A stretch of DNA of 64,000 nucleotides from Solwaraspora sp. WMMD406 (GTDB lineage Bacteria > Actinomycetota > Actinomycetes > Mycobacteriales > Micromonosporaceae). The DNA is taken from positions 6,914,001 through 6,978,000 of the forward strand of contig NZ_JARUBF010000001.1 of NCBI RefSeq assembly GCF_029626025.1. The letters run 5' to 3'. Shown piece by piece: positions 7,947 to 16,178 of the stretch. Under the pieces are notes generated by a model. That model was given only the letters and a program-made list of their open reading frames with translations. It was not told the DNA's origin and did no database searches. Every line of letters starts with the position of its first letter. The first letter of the stretch is position 1. The position numbers were made by a program, and so were the translations under genes.

Positions 7947-9461
7947 CTACCCCTGTGCCCTCAGCAGCCGGTCGAGCGTCGCCACGGGTGAGCCAGGAGC
8001 CATCTCCCGACGTGCCGTGAGCGCAGCAGCCCACTGGTCCGTGAGTCCCATCACAAGCCGCTGCCGCATGTCGGACGTGACATGCGAGTACCGGGCCTGG
8101 ATCGAGCCATCCTCATGCCCCATCCGCTCATCCATGAGCTTCGGAGGTATGCCCAGCTCGACCATGACCGTCTTGTGGGTGTGTCTGAGTCCATGCGGCG
8201 TCAGGCGTGGCGCGATGGGCAGCCAGCATGAGTCAGCACGGCCGGTGGCATTTCGGCCCCGCACGGGCACCCCAGGCCATGGGTCCGCGAGCACTGGCAC
8301 CGGTCGCGCCTCCTGTGGTGCCTTCTTCGCGTACCACCCGGTAGCCGCTGGACGGAACAACCATGTCGTGAAGCTGTTACGCCGCCAATGGGCCGCCAAC
8401 TCTCCCGACGACCCACCGCCACGGATATAGCCCAACTCCGCGACCGCAGCATCAACCTTGGCGCGCGTCACGTCTCGGACCGCCCCCGAATTGTTCAGGA
8501 CCGCCGAGGTAGTGCCGACCGATACGCCAGCACGGCGGGCTACGTCCGAGAGCTTTGGCCCTGGCCGCTGCGGCGCACCGTTAGCAGCTCCATATCCGCG
8601 AAAGACGTATTTAATCCCGTGGCACTTACAGGGCTTCGGCTGCGTTCGGGTGATGTGCCCTGACACCAGCTCGAATAGCCACACGGGCAAGTCAAGCGTG
8701 CGGTGAGAATCATCCTTGGGCGGGCAGCGGTGAAACTCCCCTGTATCGAGTTCATATAACTGCCATTCCACCCGCAGCCCGCTCGGTCGAACATACTGAG
8801 ACTCTAAACCCACTAGTTCACCCCACCTCATTCCCGTGTAACCCATGAGAACAACCGCAACAAACTCGTCATCACGGCCGGACAGAAGGGCTGCCCGCTC
8901 AGCGAGTAACAGAATTCCAAGTGGATTTGTAACCGCCTTTTCCGGGCCACGATTGCGGGAACGGCCGGCGCGCTTTCCTCGCCCACGGCGACGCGTGGCG
9001 GGGTTAGCGTCGCGCAACCCCTCGTCTACCGCATCGGCAAGAATGAGGTGGAGGGTCGCCCGCCAGGTCTTGATGCTCGACTCCGCATAGCCAAGCGCTC
9101 TCTCTTCCTTCTCCCATGCGGCAACGTCGGTCGCGGTCAGGTCGGCGATGATGGAGTGTTCGAACGTGGGTAGTAGGTGTTCCTCTATGTGGCGCTTGTA
9201 GTTTTGCAACGTGGAGGCGGCCAGATCCTGAACCGCATACCAACGGCGCACGAACTGTCCAAAGGTTGTCTGACTCTGGGCAGGATCGCGGCGGCGGCCG
9301 GCACGCACCTTCGCCTCTTCATCGTTGGCTGCACGTTCGGCCTCACGCTTGGTGCGAAAGCGAAGGGTATCACCGTAGTCATCTCGAACGGTTCCGTACT
9401 TTCCTTGCTCGATTTTGTATCGGCCGCGCCAGTAGTCCCCGCGCTTCTCGGCGTACCCCAA
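7947..9461 (-). CDS. int: Tyrosine integrase with an inserted LacI-type helix-turn-helix
   Basis: Site-specific recombinase of the AICE, 504 aa. An N-terminal arm-binding region and a SAM-like core-binding domain (~65-155) precede the catalytic domain. Catalytic residues are visible: Arg212 in TGMRWGE, His423 and Arg426 in HGLRHTH, His449 in GHEDG, and nucleophile Tyr458 in ARYSHVT. Between Arg212 and the HxxR motif, residues ~303-346 read as a LacI-family DNA-binding head (KLSDVARRAGVSVGTTSAV, then VRDVTRAKVDAAVAELGYI), an unusual insert. The start is TTG 9461 with GGAAGGG upstream. The gene follows xis on the same strand after 61 bases and its 3' end faces attL, as in pSAM2-type elements. 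Confidence 0.95.
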   Translation of the reverse strand: MGYAEKRGDYWRGRYKIEQGKYGTVRDDYGDTLRFRTKREAERAANDEEAKVRAGRRRDPAQSQTTFGQFVRRWYAVQDLAASTLQNYKRHIEEHLLPTFEHSIIADLTATDVAAWEKEERALGYAESSIKTWRATLHLILADAVDEGLRDANPATRRRGRGKRAGRSRNRGPEKAVTNPLGILLLAERAALLSGRDDEFVAVVLMGYTGMRWGELVGLESQYVRPSGLRVEWQLYELDTGEFHRCPPKDDSHRTLDLPVWLFELVSGHITRTQPKPCKCHGIKYVFRGYGAANGAPQRPGPKLSDVARRAGVSVGTTSAVLNNSGAVRDVTRAKVDAAVAELGYIRGGGSSGELAAHWRRNSFTTWLFRPAATGWYAKKAPQEARPVPVLADPWPGVPVRGRNATGRADSCWLPIAPRLTPHGLRHTHKTVMVELGIPPKLMDERMGHEDGSIQARYSHVTSDMRQRLVMGLTDQWAAALTARREMAPGSPVATLDRLLRAQG

Positions 9462-9522
9462 TCGATTTCCCTTCCGTAGACAGTGATGCCGCCCGGCCTA
9501 CACCGGGCGGCATCAGAAAGCG

Positions 9523-9891
9523 CTAGGCCGCGACGGACGGCCGTTCGGTCGAATTCCGCGCTCGTCGCGGGCGTCGGGCTTTGAGTTGACGTACGGACTT
9601 CTCGCTTTCCGGGCTGCCCGATCGGCTAGAAGTCGAGGCGGGCGTTTCCCGGCGCGATGGCGTACCGCTCGACGGGCGACGCTCGCACAGACGCACTATC
9701 TCCGTGACGTGCTCGTTGGTGAAGCGATAGCTTCCACCGATCCAGCTGAACGGAATTCGCCCCTTCCGTGCCTGCTCTTTCACCCACCATTCGGAGCAGA
9801 GAAGGATTTTGGCGACGTCTGCTGGTCGCAGCAGCCGACCAGGTCGGTCGGCCGGGTCTTGGGGGCGCGGGTTAGGGCTTTGCAGCTTCAC
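9523..9891 (-). CDS. xis: Excisionase (helix-turn-helix DNA-binding protein)
   Basis: A 122-residue protein with a MerR/AlpA-like helix-turn-helix at residues ~18-65 (GRLLRPADVAKILLCSEWW, then RKGRIPFSWIGGSYRFTNEHV), the usual excisionase fold. The C-terminal half is basic and Ser/Arg-rich. Start chosen at GTG 9891, which has AGGAG eight bases upstream; the frame stays open further but into low-complexity Pro/Thr sequence that belongs to the repeat region. It sits directly upstream of int on the same strand. By analogy with pSAM2, Xis bends DNA at the attachment sites and steers Int toward excision. Confidence 0.88.
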   Translation of the reverse strand: MKLQSPNPRPQDPADRPGRLLRPADVAKILLCSEWWVKEQARKGRIPFSWIGGSYRFTNEHVTEIVRLCERRPSSGTPSRRETPASTSSRSGSPESEKSVRQLKARRPRRARNSTERPSVAA

Positions 9892-10317
9892 TGGCAGAAC
9901 TCCTCGCGGTCGCGGGGGAACGGCGTCGAGGTGGAACGCACGCTTAGCAGTGCCCGTTGAGGGCCACGGTGAGCCAAGATCGGCGGTGTTGGTGTGGGTG
10001 GTGGTGTCTGGGTGGCTTTGAGGGGCCGCTGTGTGGCGGGTGGTGTGGGTCGGTCGCGGTTGTCGGTTGTGGGGAGGGCTGAAACATCTCCGCATCTCCG
10101 CATCTCCGCAAACGTGCCTGTGAGCTGGGCGAATGCTTGCGGAGATCTTGAGGGATGGTGGTCGGGCATCTCCGCAATCCGGGGTGCATCTCCGCAGTGG
10201 TTGCGGAGATGCGGAGATTGACAGCCGGTGATTTCTGGGATCTCCGCAGTGTGTTTGCGCTGGTCAGTGGCGCTTTCCGGCTGTCTTGCGGAGATGCGGA
10301 GATGTTTCAGCGGGTTT
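9892..10317. promoter_or_regulatory. Intergenic region between rep and xis holding the iteron array
   Basis: About 425 bases without a supported gene. The half nearest rep is filled by the TGCGGAGAT repeats (10079-10310). The half nearest xis is G/T-rich on the plus strand and probably carries the xis-int promoter. No other structure was recognised. Confidence 0.6.
10079..10310. repeat. Iteron-like array: 11 copies of TGCGGAGAT, candidate replication origin
   Basis: Exact 9-mers in both orientations. ATCTCCGCA occurs at 10086, 10094, 10102, 10168, 10188 and 10240. TGCGGAGAT occurs at 10138, 10202, 10210, 10287 and 10295 (first bases). Clusters overlap by one base, giving an 8-bp period. The array is framed by a perfect 24-bp inverted repeat, 10079-10102 against 10287-10310, each half ending in CTGAAAC and its complement. 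The array starts eight bases after the rep stop codon. Such direct and inverted short repeats next to a Rep gene are typical of Rep-binding origins. They could also serve as autoregulatory sites. Confidence 0.75.
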
Positions 10318-11892
10318 CTACTCGCTGCCGTGTTCGACCCGGAACACGGACCGGTCGCCCCGGTCGGACTTCCCGGCTCTGACGACGTACGTGCCGCGCC
10401 ACCGTCCGGCCTGCCCGGTGAGCAGCCGCCCCAACTGCAGCGGGTTGGGCAGTCGACCAGCGCCGGTGACGATGAACTGTCCGTCCCATGGGTCGTGATC
10501 AACCCCGCCGATCTGTACGGGCTCTGCGTCCTTGCGCAGTTCAGCGGCCGTCAGAGGTGTGCTGCCGTGGCGTTCGTGCCAGGTGGCGAGGAACGCACGC
10601 CAGCGGGTTTCGTCTTCGTCGATGTCGCGGACGGTCGCGGCGTTGGTGAGGAATCCGTCGATGCCGTGATGGGCGAGGAACCCGCCGAGGTGTTGTGCCC
10701 AGGGGGTGAACTGCCGCATCGACACCCCGCCGACCCGTGGCGCGCCTTGCCGGGTCCAGTCGAGGACCAGGACCAGGAGATGCCACAGCACGGTGAGCTG
10801 ATTACGCGGAACGGTGATCCACTGGTCAAGGTGCGGGATGCCGAATCGGGACTGATCCCGCTGTTCGGGTCGGGGCATGTTCGGGTCGAGGTGCACCCGC
10901 ACGGTCCGTGACGCCATGTCGCCACCTACCTGCAAGTTATTGCCCGTTGCCATCCACAGCCGGTCGTTGACCGTAGCGAGGGTGCGCGACGCGCCCAACT
11001 GCCGGTCGGACCACACCCCGGTGGTGACCAGTTGGGCGAGGATCGCCGAGTCGATGACGGTGCCTTCGGCGAGGTTGTCCCAGATGACGACGCCGACCTG
11101 TTCGGCCAACACGGCGGTGATGGACTTGCGGAGTTCTTCGTCGGCGTAGGCCCAGGGGATGATGCGCTGTCCGTAGAGCATTCCCGGTCCGGCGGTCAGG
11201 ATCGTCTTCCCCGAGCTGGGCATGGTGGCGTCGATCAACGCGAACGGCGTCAGGCTGCGGGTGAAGTGCCGCAGGATCGGCGTAGCGAGTAGCGCGATGT
11301 AGTTCGCCCGGTCGGCTGGTCCGGCCCATGGGAAGTCGGACAGGAACCGGTCGAGGAGGAACGTTCGGGCGTCGGCTACCTGCTGCGGGGTGGGTTCGTC
11401 CGGGACGGTGGGTAGCGCGACTTTGGAGGCGAGGTAGAGGCCGGTTGCCGGGTCGTAGCCGGGCCGCTGTAGGAGGGTGCCGTCACGGCGTAGAACGGGC
11501 GCGCCGATGATCCCGCGTAGGGGGGCGAGTTTCGGCCAGGTCTTGCCGGCGAGGACGGATGACAGGGTGTCGCGGGGCGGGGTGACTTCGTCTTCGACGA
11601 TTTCCGGGTCCCCGGTGTCGCTCTTGCGGGTCTTCAGTCGGTAGACGTAGGCGTGTTCGGCGAGCAGGGCGGCGAGTACGGCGGGGTTGATCGGGCTGGC
11701 GGACACCGGGAGTGGGCTGTCTTCGTCGGCGGCGACGCTGGGCAGGCCACCGGACACGGTTTCCATGTGGACCAGCGCGCCATCAGAGACGTAGGTGTCG
11801 GGCAGCAACCCGGAGGCGAGAGCGGCTTTGATGACGCGGATGGTTTCCGGGCCGGTGCCGACCTGCACGCGCGGCTTCTCGGTGTCGGTCAC
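10318..11892 (-). CDS. AICE replication protein, helicase/ATPase-like, 524 aa
   Basis: Large soluble protein encoded directly next to the Prim-Pol gene and the iteron array. A P-loop-like stretch (ATMPSSGKT, residues 222-230) and a hydrophobic strand ending in Asp (VGVVIWDN, ~266-273) act as Walker A and B. The segment RTLATVNDRLWMATGNN further on resembles sensor-type ATPase sequence. The layout is that of the superfamily 3/P4-type helicase-like proteins that accompany Prim-Pol in actinomycete elements. Its first codons overlap the stop of the Prim-Pol gene by 4 bases (ATGA), so the two are made together. The likely role is opening the origin and unwinding during excised-element replication; that is inferred from context. 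Confidence 0.78.
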   Translation of the reverse strand: MTDTEKPRVQVGTGPETIRVIKAALASGLLPDTYVSDGALVHMETVSGGLPSVAADEDSPLPVSASPINPAVLAALLAEHAYVYRLKTRKSDTGDPEIVEDEVTPPRDTLSSVLAGKTWPKLAPLRGIIGAPVLRRDGTLLQRPGYDPATGLYLASKVALPTVPDEPTPQQVADARTFLLDRFLSDFPWAGPADRANYIALLATPILRHFTRSLTPFALIDATMPSSGKTILTAGPGMLYGQRIIPWAYADEELRKSITAVLAEQVGVVIWDNLAEGTVIDSAILAQLVTTGVWSDRQLGASRTLATVNDRLWMATGNNLQVGGDMASRTVRVHLDPNMPRPEQRDQSRFGIPHLDQWITVPRNQLTVLWHLLVLVLDWTRQGAPRVGGVSMRQFTPWAQHLGGFLAHHGIDGFLTNAATVRDIDEDETRWRAFLATWHERHGSTPLTAAELRKDAEPVQIGGVDHDPWDGQFIVTGAGRLPNPLQLGRLLTGQAGRWRGTYVVRAGKSDRGDRSVFRVEHGSE

Positions 11893-12779
11893 GCGGCCAC
11901 GCTCCTCGGACGCTTCGCACCGGCCCGCAGCCCGGACGCGATGGTCCGGGCGATCTCCCGGTCGGTGAGCCGCTGGCGGCCGGGCAGGGACCGGGCGGCG
12001 GGTTCGAGGACGGCGTACACGTCGCCGGAGGTGATCGCGCCACCGGCCGCGAGTTGGCCGAGAGCGACCGCGGAGACGTAGAGGGCATGGTTCCGGCCGC
12101 CTTCGGGGGCGGCGGTGAGGTGGTCGACCTGGCGGCGGATCGCGGCACCGACGTAGGCGGCCCGCCGGCCGCCGCCGAGGTCGACGGCGACCGGCCGTTG
12201 CGGCGGCAACGGGGCGGGCCGCAGTAGGGCGGTGAGCCAGTCGGGCAGGCGCGTGGGGTTGGTGTCGATGGTGAGGGTGTAGGGGCGGCGGTCGACCATG
12301 CTGCCGGCGGCGACGACGTAGCCACCGGCCGCGCGGGTGTCGACCATCGGCCCGAGTCTGCCGGCGGTGTTACGCAGCGGGGTGTCGGTGTCGGGCTGGC
12401 GGTAGTAGAGGTGGGTGCCGCCGCTGCGGGTGCCGACGGTGTAGGTGTCGCACGGGTACGGCTGGTCGTGTTGGTCGGCGAGGTCGGCCAGGACGTCACC
12501 GCCATCCCGGATTCCCGGCCGCCGCCACGGGTCGGGCAGCACGGTGTCGGGTTTCGGGGTGTCGCAGTCGACGACGACCAGCCCGGACGGGCCGCACGCG
12601 ATCCCGACGTTCCAGTTGCCGGCGGTCCAGCAGCGCCGGATACGGTCAGCATCGGTGGTGGCGCGGTGTTCCCAGTCGGTGACGGCGGGCCGCTTGTCGT
12701 TCGGCCGTAGCGGGAAGACGTGCCAGCCGCGCGCCGCGAACTGTAGCGCGGCGGCCAGTAACGACGTGGTGTCGGTCAT
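11889..12779 (-). CDS. Bifunctional DNA primase/polymerase (Prim-Pol), 296 aa
   Basis: Archaeo-eukaryotic-type primase of mobile elements. The N terminus reads AAALQFAARGWHVFPLRPNDKRP, the family entry motif. The metal-binding pair is in VVVDCDTP (Asp71, Asp73), and the catalytic-site His follows in SGGTHLYYR (His123). The C-terminal third is helical. Start chosen at ATG 12779 with GGAAGGGACC upstream; a longer frame exists but has no ribosome site. Prim-Pol enzymes both prime and extend DNA and define one of the main replication types of AICEs. The gene overlaps rep by 4 bases. Confidence 0.93.
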   Translation of the reverse strand: MTDTTSLLAAALQFAARGWHVFPLRPNDKRPAVTDWEHRATTDADRIRRCWTAGNWNVGIACGPSGLVVVDCDTPKPDTVLPDPWRRPGIRDGGDVLADLADQHDQPYPCDTYTVGTRSGGTHLYYRQPDTDTPLRNTAGRLGPMVDTRAAGGYVVAAGSMVDRRPYTLTIDTNPTRLPDWLTALLRPAPLPPQRPVAVDLGGGRRAAYVGAAIRRQVDHLTAAPEGGRNHALYVSAVALGQLAAGGAITSGDVYAVLEPAARSLPGRQRLTDREIARTIASGLRAGAKRPRSVAA

Positions 12780-12884
12780 GACGGTCCCTTCCAGATGGCA
12801 GGGGCGGGCGGTGGCCAGCGCATCGCGGGCACTGGCCACCAGGACGATCAGCGCGCGAAGCGCGCCTATTCGGGGTTCGGGTGG

Positions 12885-13154
12885 TTAGGCTGCGCGGCGG
12901 CGGTGCCGTTCGGCGGCGAGGTCGATCACCTCGGCGACCGTGTCCGGGGTGGCGCGGCAGGTGTGGCAGAGCGGCCGGCCGTGTGGTCCGTATCGGACGG
13001 TGGGTGTGTGGCAGGCGGCGCAGGGTCCGACGACGTGGCCGGCGCCGATCCGTCGGCCGGAGATCGTCCAGCCGGCGGCGCGGTAGACGGCCAGGGCGTG
13101 GTCGGTGAGGGTTGGTGCCTGTGATGCGCGGGGCCGGACCATGCCGGCGGGCAT
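12885..13154 (-). CDS. Small zinc-finger-like protein of the AICE, 89 aa
   Basis: Four cysteines in CAAC and CHTC pairs (GPCAACHTPTVRYG, then GRPLCHTCRATPDT) form a probable zinc ribbon in the middle. An N-terminal helix (TLTDHALAVYRAAGW) and a C-terminal helix (VAEVIDLAAERHRRRAA) flank it. I do not know a function; such small Cys proteins are common in Streptomyces and Micromonospora integrative elements. Start ATG 13154 overlaps the stop of the preceding gene, and the gene is the last of a four-gene coupled string upstream of Prim-Pol. Confidence 0.75.
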   Translation of the reverse strand: MPAGMVRPRASQAPTLTDHALAVYRAAGWTISGRRIGAGHVVGPCAACHTPTVRYGPHGRPLCHTCRATPDTVAEVIDLAAERHRRRAA

Positions 13155-13447
13155 CAGACGGCCCGTCTCGGGTTCGGCCGGGCCAGTGGCAAAGCCCTGC
13201 GGACCATGGTGCGGGTGTCGGCGAGCAGGCCGGCGAGCTGCCGGCGTGCGGCCGGGTTGCTGTTGGCGAGGGGGACGCGCAGGGTGACGTCGGCGTGTTC
13301 GCGCCCGGTGGCGGTCTTGACGCGGGTGAGGACGGCGACGCCTCCGCCGTCGAGGTGGATGGTGAGTGAGGGTGCGCGGTGTTCGGCGAGGTTGCAGCGG
13401 TGGTCGCGGGCGCACCAGTCGGTGTGTGGCGTCGGCCGGCGCTTCAC
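13154..13447 (-). CDS. Hypothetical AICE protein, 97 aa
   Basis: Not recognised by family name. The N-terminal part reads HTDWCARDHRCNLAEHRAPS, a short Cys/His segment seen in many actinomycete element proteins. A beta-rich middle (SLTIHLDGGGVAVLTRVKTA) and a basic helical tail follow. Start chosen at GTG 13447, which overlaps the stop codon of the upstream gene (GTGA); its own stop overlaps the ATG of the next gene. The unbroken overlaps support translation of all four small genes. Confidence 0.7.
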   Translation of the reverse strand: MKRRPTPHTDWCARDHRCNLAEHRAPSLTIHLDGGGVAVLTRVKTATGREHADVTLRVPLANSNPAARRQLAGLLADTRTMVRRALPLARPNPRRAV

Positions 13448-13599
13448 CGGGTCACCTGCACGGGCTGGTGCCAGAACGCGGCCGGGCAGCCGCCGGACAT
13501 GTCGGCGTCGCGCCACTGGGCGGCGACGGTGTGGCGGGTGATGGCGGCTCCGCAGTGGCGGCAGGTCGACGTCTGCGTGGTGTCGCGGTTGGTGGTCAT
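13444..13599 (-). CDS. Very small Cys/His protein of the AICE, 51 aa
   Basis: A 51-residue frame starting at ATG 13599 with the pattern CRHCGAAITRH, then GGCPAAFWH, which could hold one zinc ion. It overlaps the genes on both sides by 4 bases each. That coupling is the main reason to accept so short a gene. Function unknown. Confidence 0.6.
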   Translation of the reverse strand: MTTNRDTTQTSTCRHCGAAITRHTVAAQWRDADMSGGCPAAFWHQPVQVTR

Positions 13600-13859
13600 C
13601 GGGTCCCCTTGTCGCGGAGGTAGTTCAGGACGTGGCGGCCGGGGCGGATGGTGCGGCCGGTGCCGTCGCAGCGGCGGCAGAGCCGGAAGTGCTTGCCGAG
13701 GGGTGAGGGCCGGCGGCCGGTGCCGTGGCAGCGGCGGCAGTGCCCGAACGGGTAGAGCCAGCACAGCAGGCCGTAACCGAGCGTGACGACGGCGAGGGCG
13801 GTCAGGATGAGTGCGATGTGGATGGTGTCGGTGGTCGCGGTCGCGGCGAGGGTGGTCAC
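13596..13859 (-). CDS. Membrane-anchored protein with two CxxCxGxG-like zinc motifs, 87 aa
   Basis: The N-terminal half is one transmembrane helix (~14-36, IALILTALAVVTLGYGLLCW). The C-terminal half carries two DnaJ-like zinc knuckles (CRRCHGTGRR and CRRCDGTGRT), so the protein probably presents a zinc finger at the inner membrane. It is the first gene of the four-gene coupled string, starting about 135 bases after the translocase stop. Proteins of this type recur beside FtsK-like transfer genes in actinomycete elements and may help in transfer, but that is inference. Confidence 0.75.
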   Translation of the reverse strand: MTTLAATATTDTIHIALILTALAVVTLGYGLLCWLYPFGHCRRCHGTGRRPSPLGKHFRLCRRCDGTGRTIRPGRHVLNYLRDKGTR

Positions 13860-13910
13860 CGGGCAGCCTCCAAGGCGGGTTTTCGGGCATGTGTGCTGGT
13901 GGGGGCGACC

Positions 13911-13995
13911 CGCGACCGGTGGCCGTATGCGCTGACCAGGCCGGTCGCGGGTCGGGTCGCGGTGCCGCGACCGGTCGCGGGCGGGCCGCGACCGG
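13911..13995. repeat. Cluster of CGCGACCGG repeats directly 3' of the translocase gene, candidate clt locus
   Basis: Five exact copies of a 9-mer within 85 bases: CGCGACCGG at 13911, 13966 and 13987, and CCGGTCGCG at 13941 and 13971. A partial copy (GGTCGCGG) lies at 13954. Two copies overlap to form the perfect palindrome GCGACCGGTCGC. The last copy touches the tra stop codon. In pIJ101/pSVH1-type plasmids the TraB translocase binds short GC-rich repeats (clt) lying just 3' of its gene, so position and form both fit. Confidence 0.6.
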
Positions 13996-16167
13996 TCAGG
14001 CAGCCTTGCGACGCTGGATCGCGGCGTCGATGTCGTCGGTCTTGGCTCCCTTGAGCGCCTTACCGGACCGTTTGACGTCTACGCTGCGTACACCGAAGGC
14101 GCGGACCTGAGCGGAGATCGCCTCCGGGGTGGTGTCGGCGTACGCCTCGGGGATGCGGTCGGCGAGGCGGGCGGCGATCTCTTCCCACTGCGCGCCGCTC
14201 TCACCCTGTTCGATCACGGTGCGGACGTCGGCGAGGACGTCACGGGACGTGCGGGTGACGTCTTCCCCGGCGGCCATGCCGGTCAGGGTGCCGGCCCGTT
14301 CGCGCAGGGTCCGGGCTGCGGTGAGGATCTTCTCGGCGTCGTCGCCGTCGGCGAGATAGGTCCGCACGGTGGGGGTGGCGTCGGTCGCTCCGCGCAGGAT
14401 GCCGACGCCCTTGTACTGCGGTAGCAGGGTGGACGAGTCGTGGCCTTCCGAGTACGCGCCGGAGCCCAACACCAGGTCGGAGACCTGCCACGATCCGGTA
14501 CGCAGGGAGAACCGGACCTGGTGGTTGTCGCGGAAGCTGGTGAACTTCGCGGCGACGTCACCGGTCCCGACGCCTCCGGGTTTCTGGGTGGCGTCGAGCA
14601 CGATGACCCCGGCCGCCGGGGCGACCTTGACCAGGAACACCAGCAGAGCGGCGATCTCCTTGTCGGTGTCCTTGTCGCCGGTGTCGAAGTACTCCTGGCA
14701 CTCGTCGATCACGACCAGCCGCACCGGCATGCCGTAGCGCGGGTCGCGGGCGATGTCGCGGGTCAGCTTGCCTTCCGGGCACACGTCCACGGGCAGTTCC
14801 GACAGCTTCTGGTAGCGGGCCTGCACGTCGTCTTTGAGTTCGCGTAGGGCGTCGAGGAACACCTCGATCGGGTCCCCGTCGCGGGTCACCGCCAGGCCGA
14901 AGCCGCACCGGTCGGCGACCAGCCGGAACTTGCGCCAGTCGGGGGAGCCCTTGCCGTCGAAGACGGTCAGCTTCACGTACGGGTCCAACGCCGCGTAGAG
15001 GGCCAACGACCGGGCGGCGAACGTCTTACCCTGCCTCGGTTGCGCCCCGACCAGAATCGACGTCCACAGCATCGGCAGGGTGACCGGCATCCCGCGCTGG
15101 TCCAGACCGAGCGGGGCCGGTTCCCAGATGTCCGTCGGTTTGCACCGCAGCAGCGGCGTACGGCCGGCGGGCACGGCCAACGGGTCCCGGTCGGCGACCC
15201 ACAGCGTGTGCCGGCGGTGCGAGGTCGGGTCACGGGTGATGAACACCTGCGACAGGGCCACATCCAGACCGGACGCGATCGCGCCGCGCGCCTTGACCGC
15301 GTCGTCGAACGTCTTGCCGTACGGCAGGTCGATCGACACCTGAGAGCCGGTGCCGGACGGGTCACGGGCCATCGTCGACCCGAACCCGACCTGCTGATGC
15401 GCCTTGTCCGGGTGGCCGAGCCCGGCGGCGTAGTAGGCGCGCAGGATGATGTCGGGGTTGACCCGCCGCAGCCGGCCCGACACGGTGGCGGGGGTGATGA
15501 TCGGCCGATCGGCTGGTCGGCCGATCCGGGCCAGCCAGGCGACCGCGCAGCCGCCGACAGCCGCAGTGACCCACGAGGGGGCGGCGGTCCACAGCAGCGG
15601 ACCGGCCACGCCGACGGTGACGGCTTCGACGACCAGGACCAGGCCGCGCCAGGCGCGGGTGGTCTTCACTTCCCGGTGCAGCTTCTGCCACGCCTGCCAG
15701 TCCCCGGCGTCAGCGGCACGCTGCCGCAGCCCGGTCTGTTCGGCCAGCCACCACCAGCGGATCTGCCGGCCGGTGAGGCGGGCCGCGCCGACCGACGCCC
15801 AGAACGCGGCCAACACCGCGTAACGCGGGGACCGGATCGCGTGGTATCCGACCCGGTAGGCGACCAGTCCGGCGGCGTCGCGGACGGTGGCCCGGATGTT
15901 GACCCAGTTCGACAACCGGACCGGGATGATCGGCCGCCGTCCGTCCGACCCGACCGGTGCCGGCGGGTCGACCAGGGTGCCGCCCGGTTGCGGCGACTCG
16001 TCGAGCACCACATCGAAATGGGTGCCGTCCGCAGCCGGAGGGCCGGGGCGGGGGCTACGGCGGTCCCGTGCGGCGTCCAGGTCGACGACGTCGGCGTCCG
16101 GCCCGCCAGCGTCGGGGGTCGACAGGTCGGCCTCGTCGGCGGACCGGTTGAAACGATCATCAGCCAT
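13996..16167 (-). CDS. FtsK/SpoIIIE-type conjugal DNA translocase (TraB/TraSA-like), 723 aa
   Basis: Motor for transfer of the excised element as double-stranded DNA. An acidic N-terminal tail (1-75) is followed by membrane-associated helices (~170-212) and an FtsK-type ATPase. Walker A is GAQPRQGKT at ~374-382 and Walker B is LVVIDEC at ~484. ATPase signatures KLTVFDGKGSPDW and VIVLDATQKP are also present. A short C-terminal domain (~650-723, EAISAQVRAFGVRSVDVKR) resembles the winged-helix gamma domain that reads clt repeats. Start chosen at ATG 16167 with GGAG upstream. AICEs need only such a protein for intermycelial transfer. The repeat cluster immediately 3' of the gene is its likely target. 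Confidence 0.93.
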   Translation of the reverse strand: MADDRFNRSADEADLSTPDAGGPDADVVDLDAARDRRSPRPGPPAADGTHFDVVLDESPQPGGTLVDPPAPVGSDGRRPIIPVRLSNWVNIRATVRDAAGLVAYRVGYHAIRSPRYAVLAAFWASVGAARLTGRQIRWWWLAEQTGLRQRAADAGDWQAWQKLHREVKTTRAWRGLVLVVEAVTVGVAGPLLWTAAPSWVTAAVGGCAVAWLARIGRPADRPIITPATVSGRLRRVNPDIILRAYYAAGLGHPDKAHQQVGFGSTMARDPSGTGSQVSIDLPYGKTFDDAVKARGAIASGLDVALSQVFITRDPTSHRRHTLWVADRDPLAVPAGRTPLLRCKPTDIWEPAPLGLDQRGMPVTLPMLWTSILVGAQPRQGKTFAARSLALYAALDPYVKLTVFDGKGSPDWRKFRLVADRCGFGLAVTRDGDPIEVFLDALRELKDDVQARYQKLSELPVDVCPEGKLTRDIARDPRYGMPVRLVVIDECQEYFDTGDKDTDKEIAALLVFLVKVAPAAGVIVLDATQKPGGVGTGDVAAKFTSFRDNHQVRFSLRTGSWQVSDLVLGSGAYSEGHDSSTLLPQYKGVGILRGATDATPTVRTYLADGDDAEKILTAARTLRERAGTLTGMAAGEDVTRTSRDVLADVRTVIEQGESGAQWEEIAARLADRIPEAYADTTPEAISAQVRAFGVRSVDVKRSGKALKGAKTDDIDAAIQRRKAA

Positions 16168-16178
16168 TGGGGGTCTCC

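Noticed and set aside
10079-10310. CRISPR array as explanation of the repeated 9-mers.
   Set aside because: The repeats are too short, face both ways, overlap each other and have no regular spacers; no cas gene is near.
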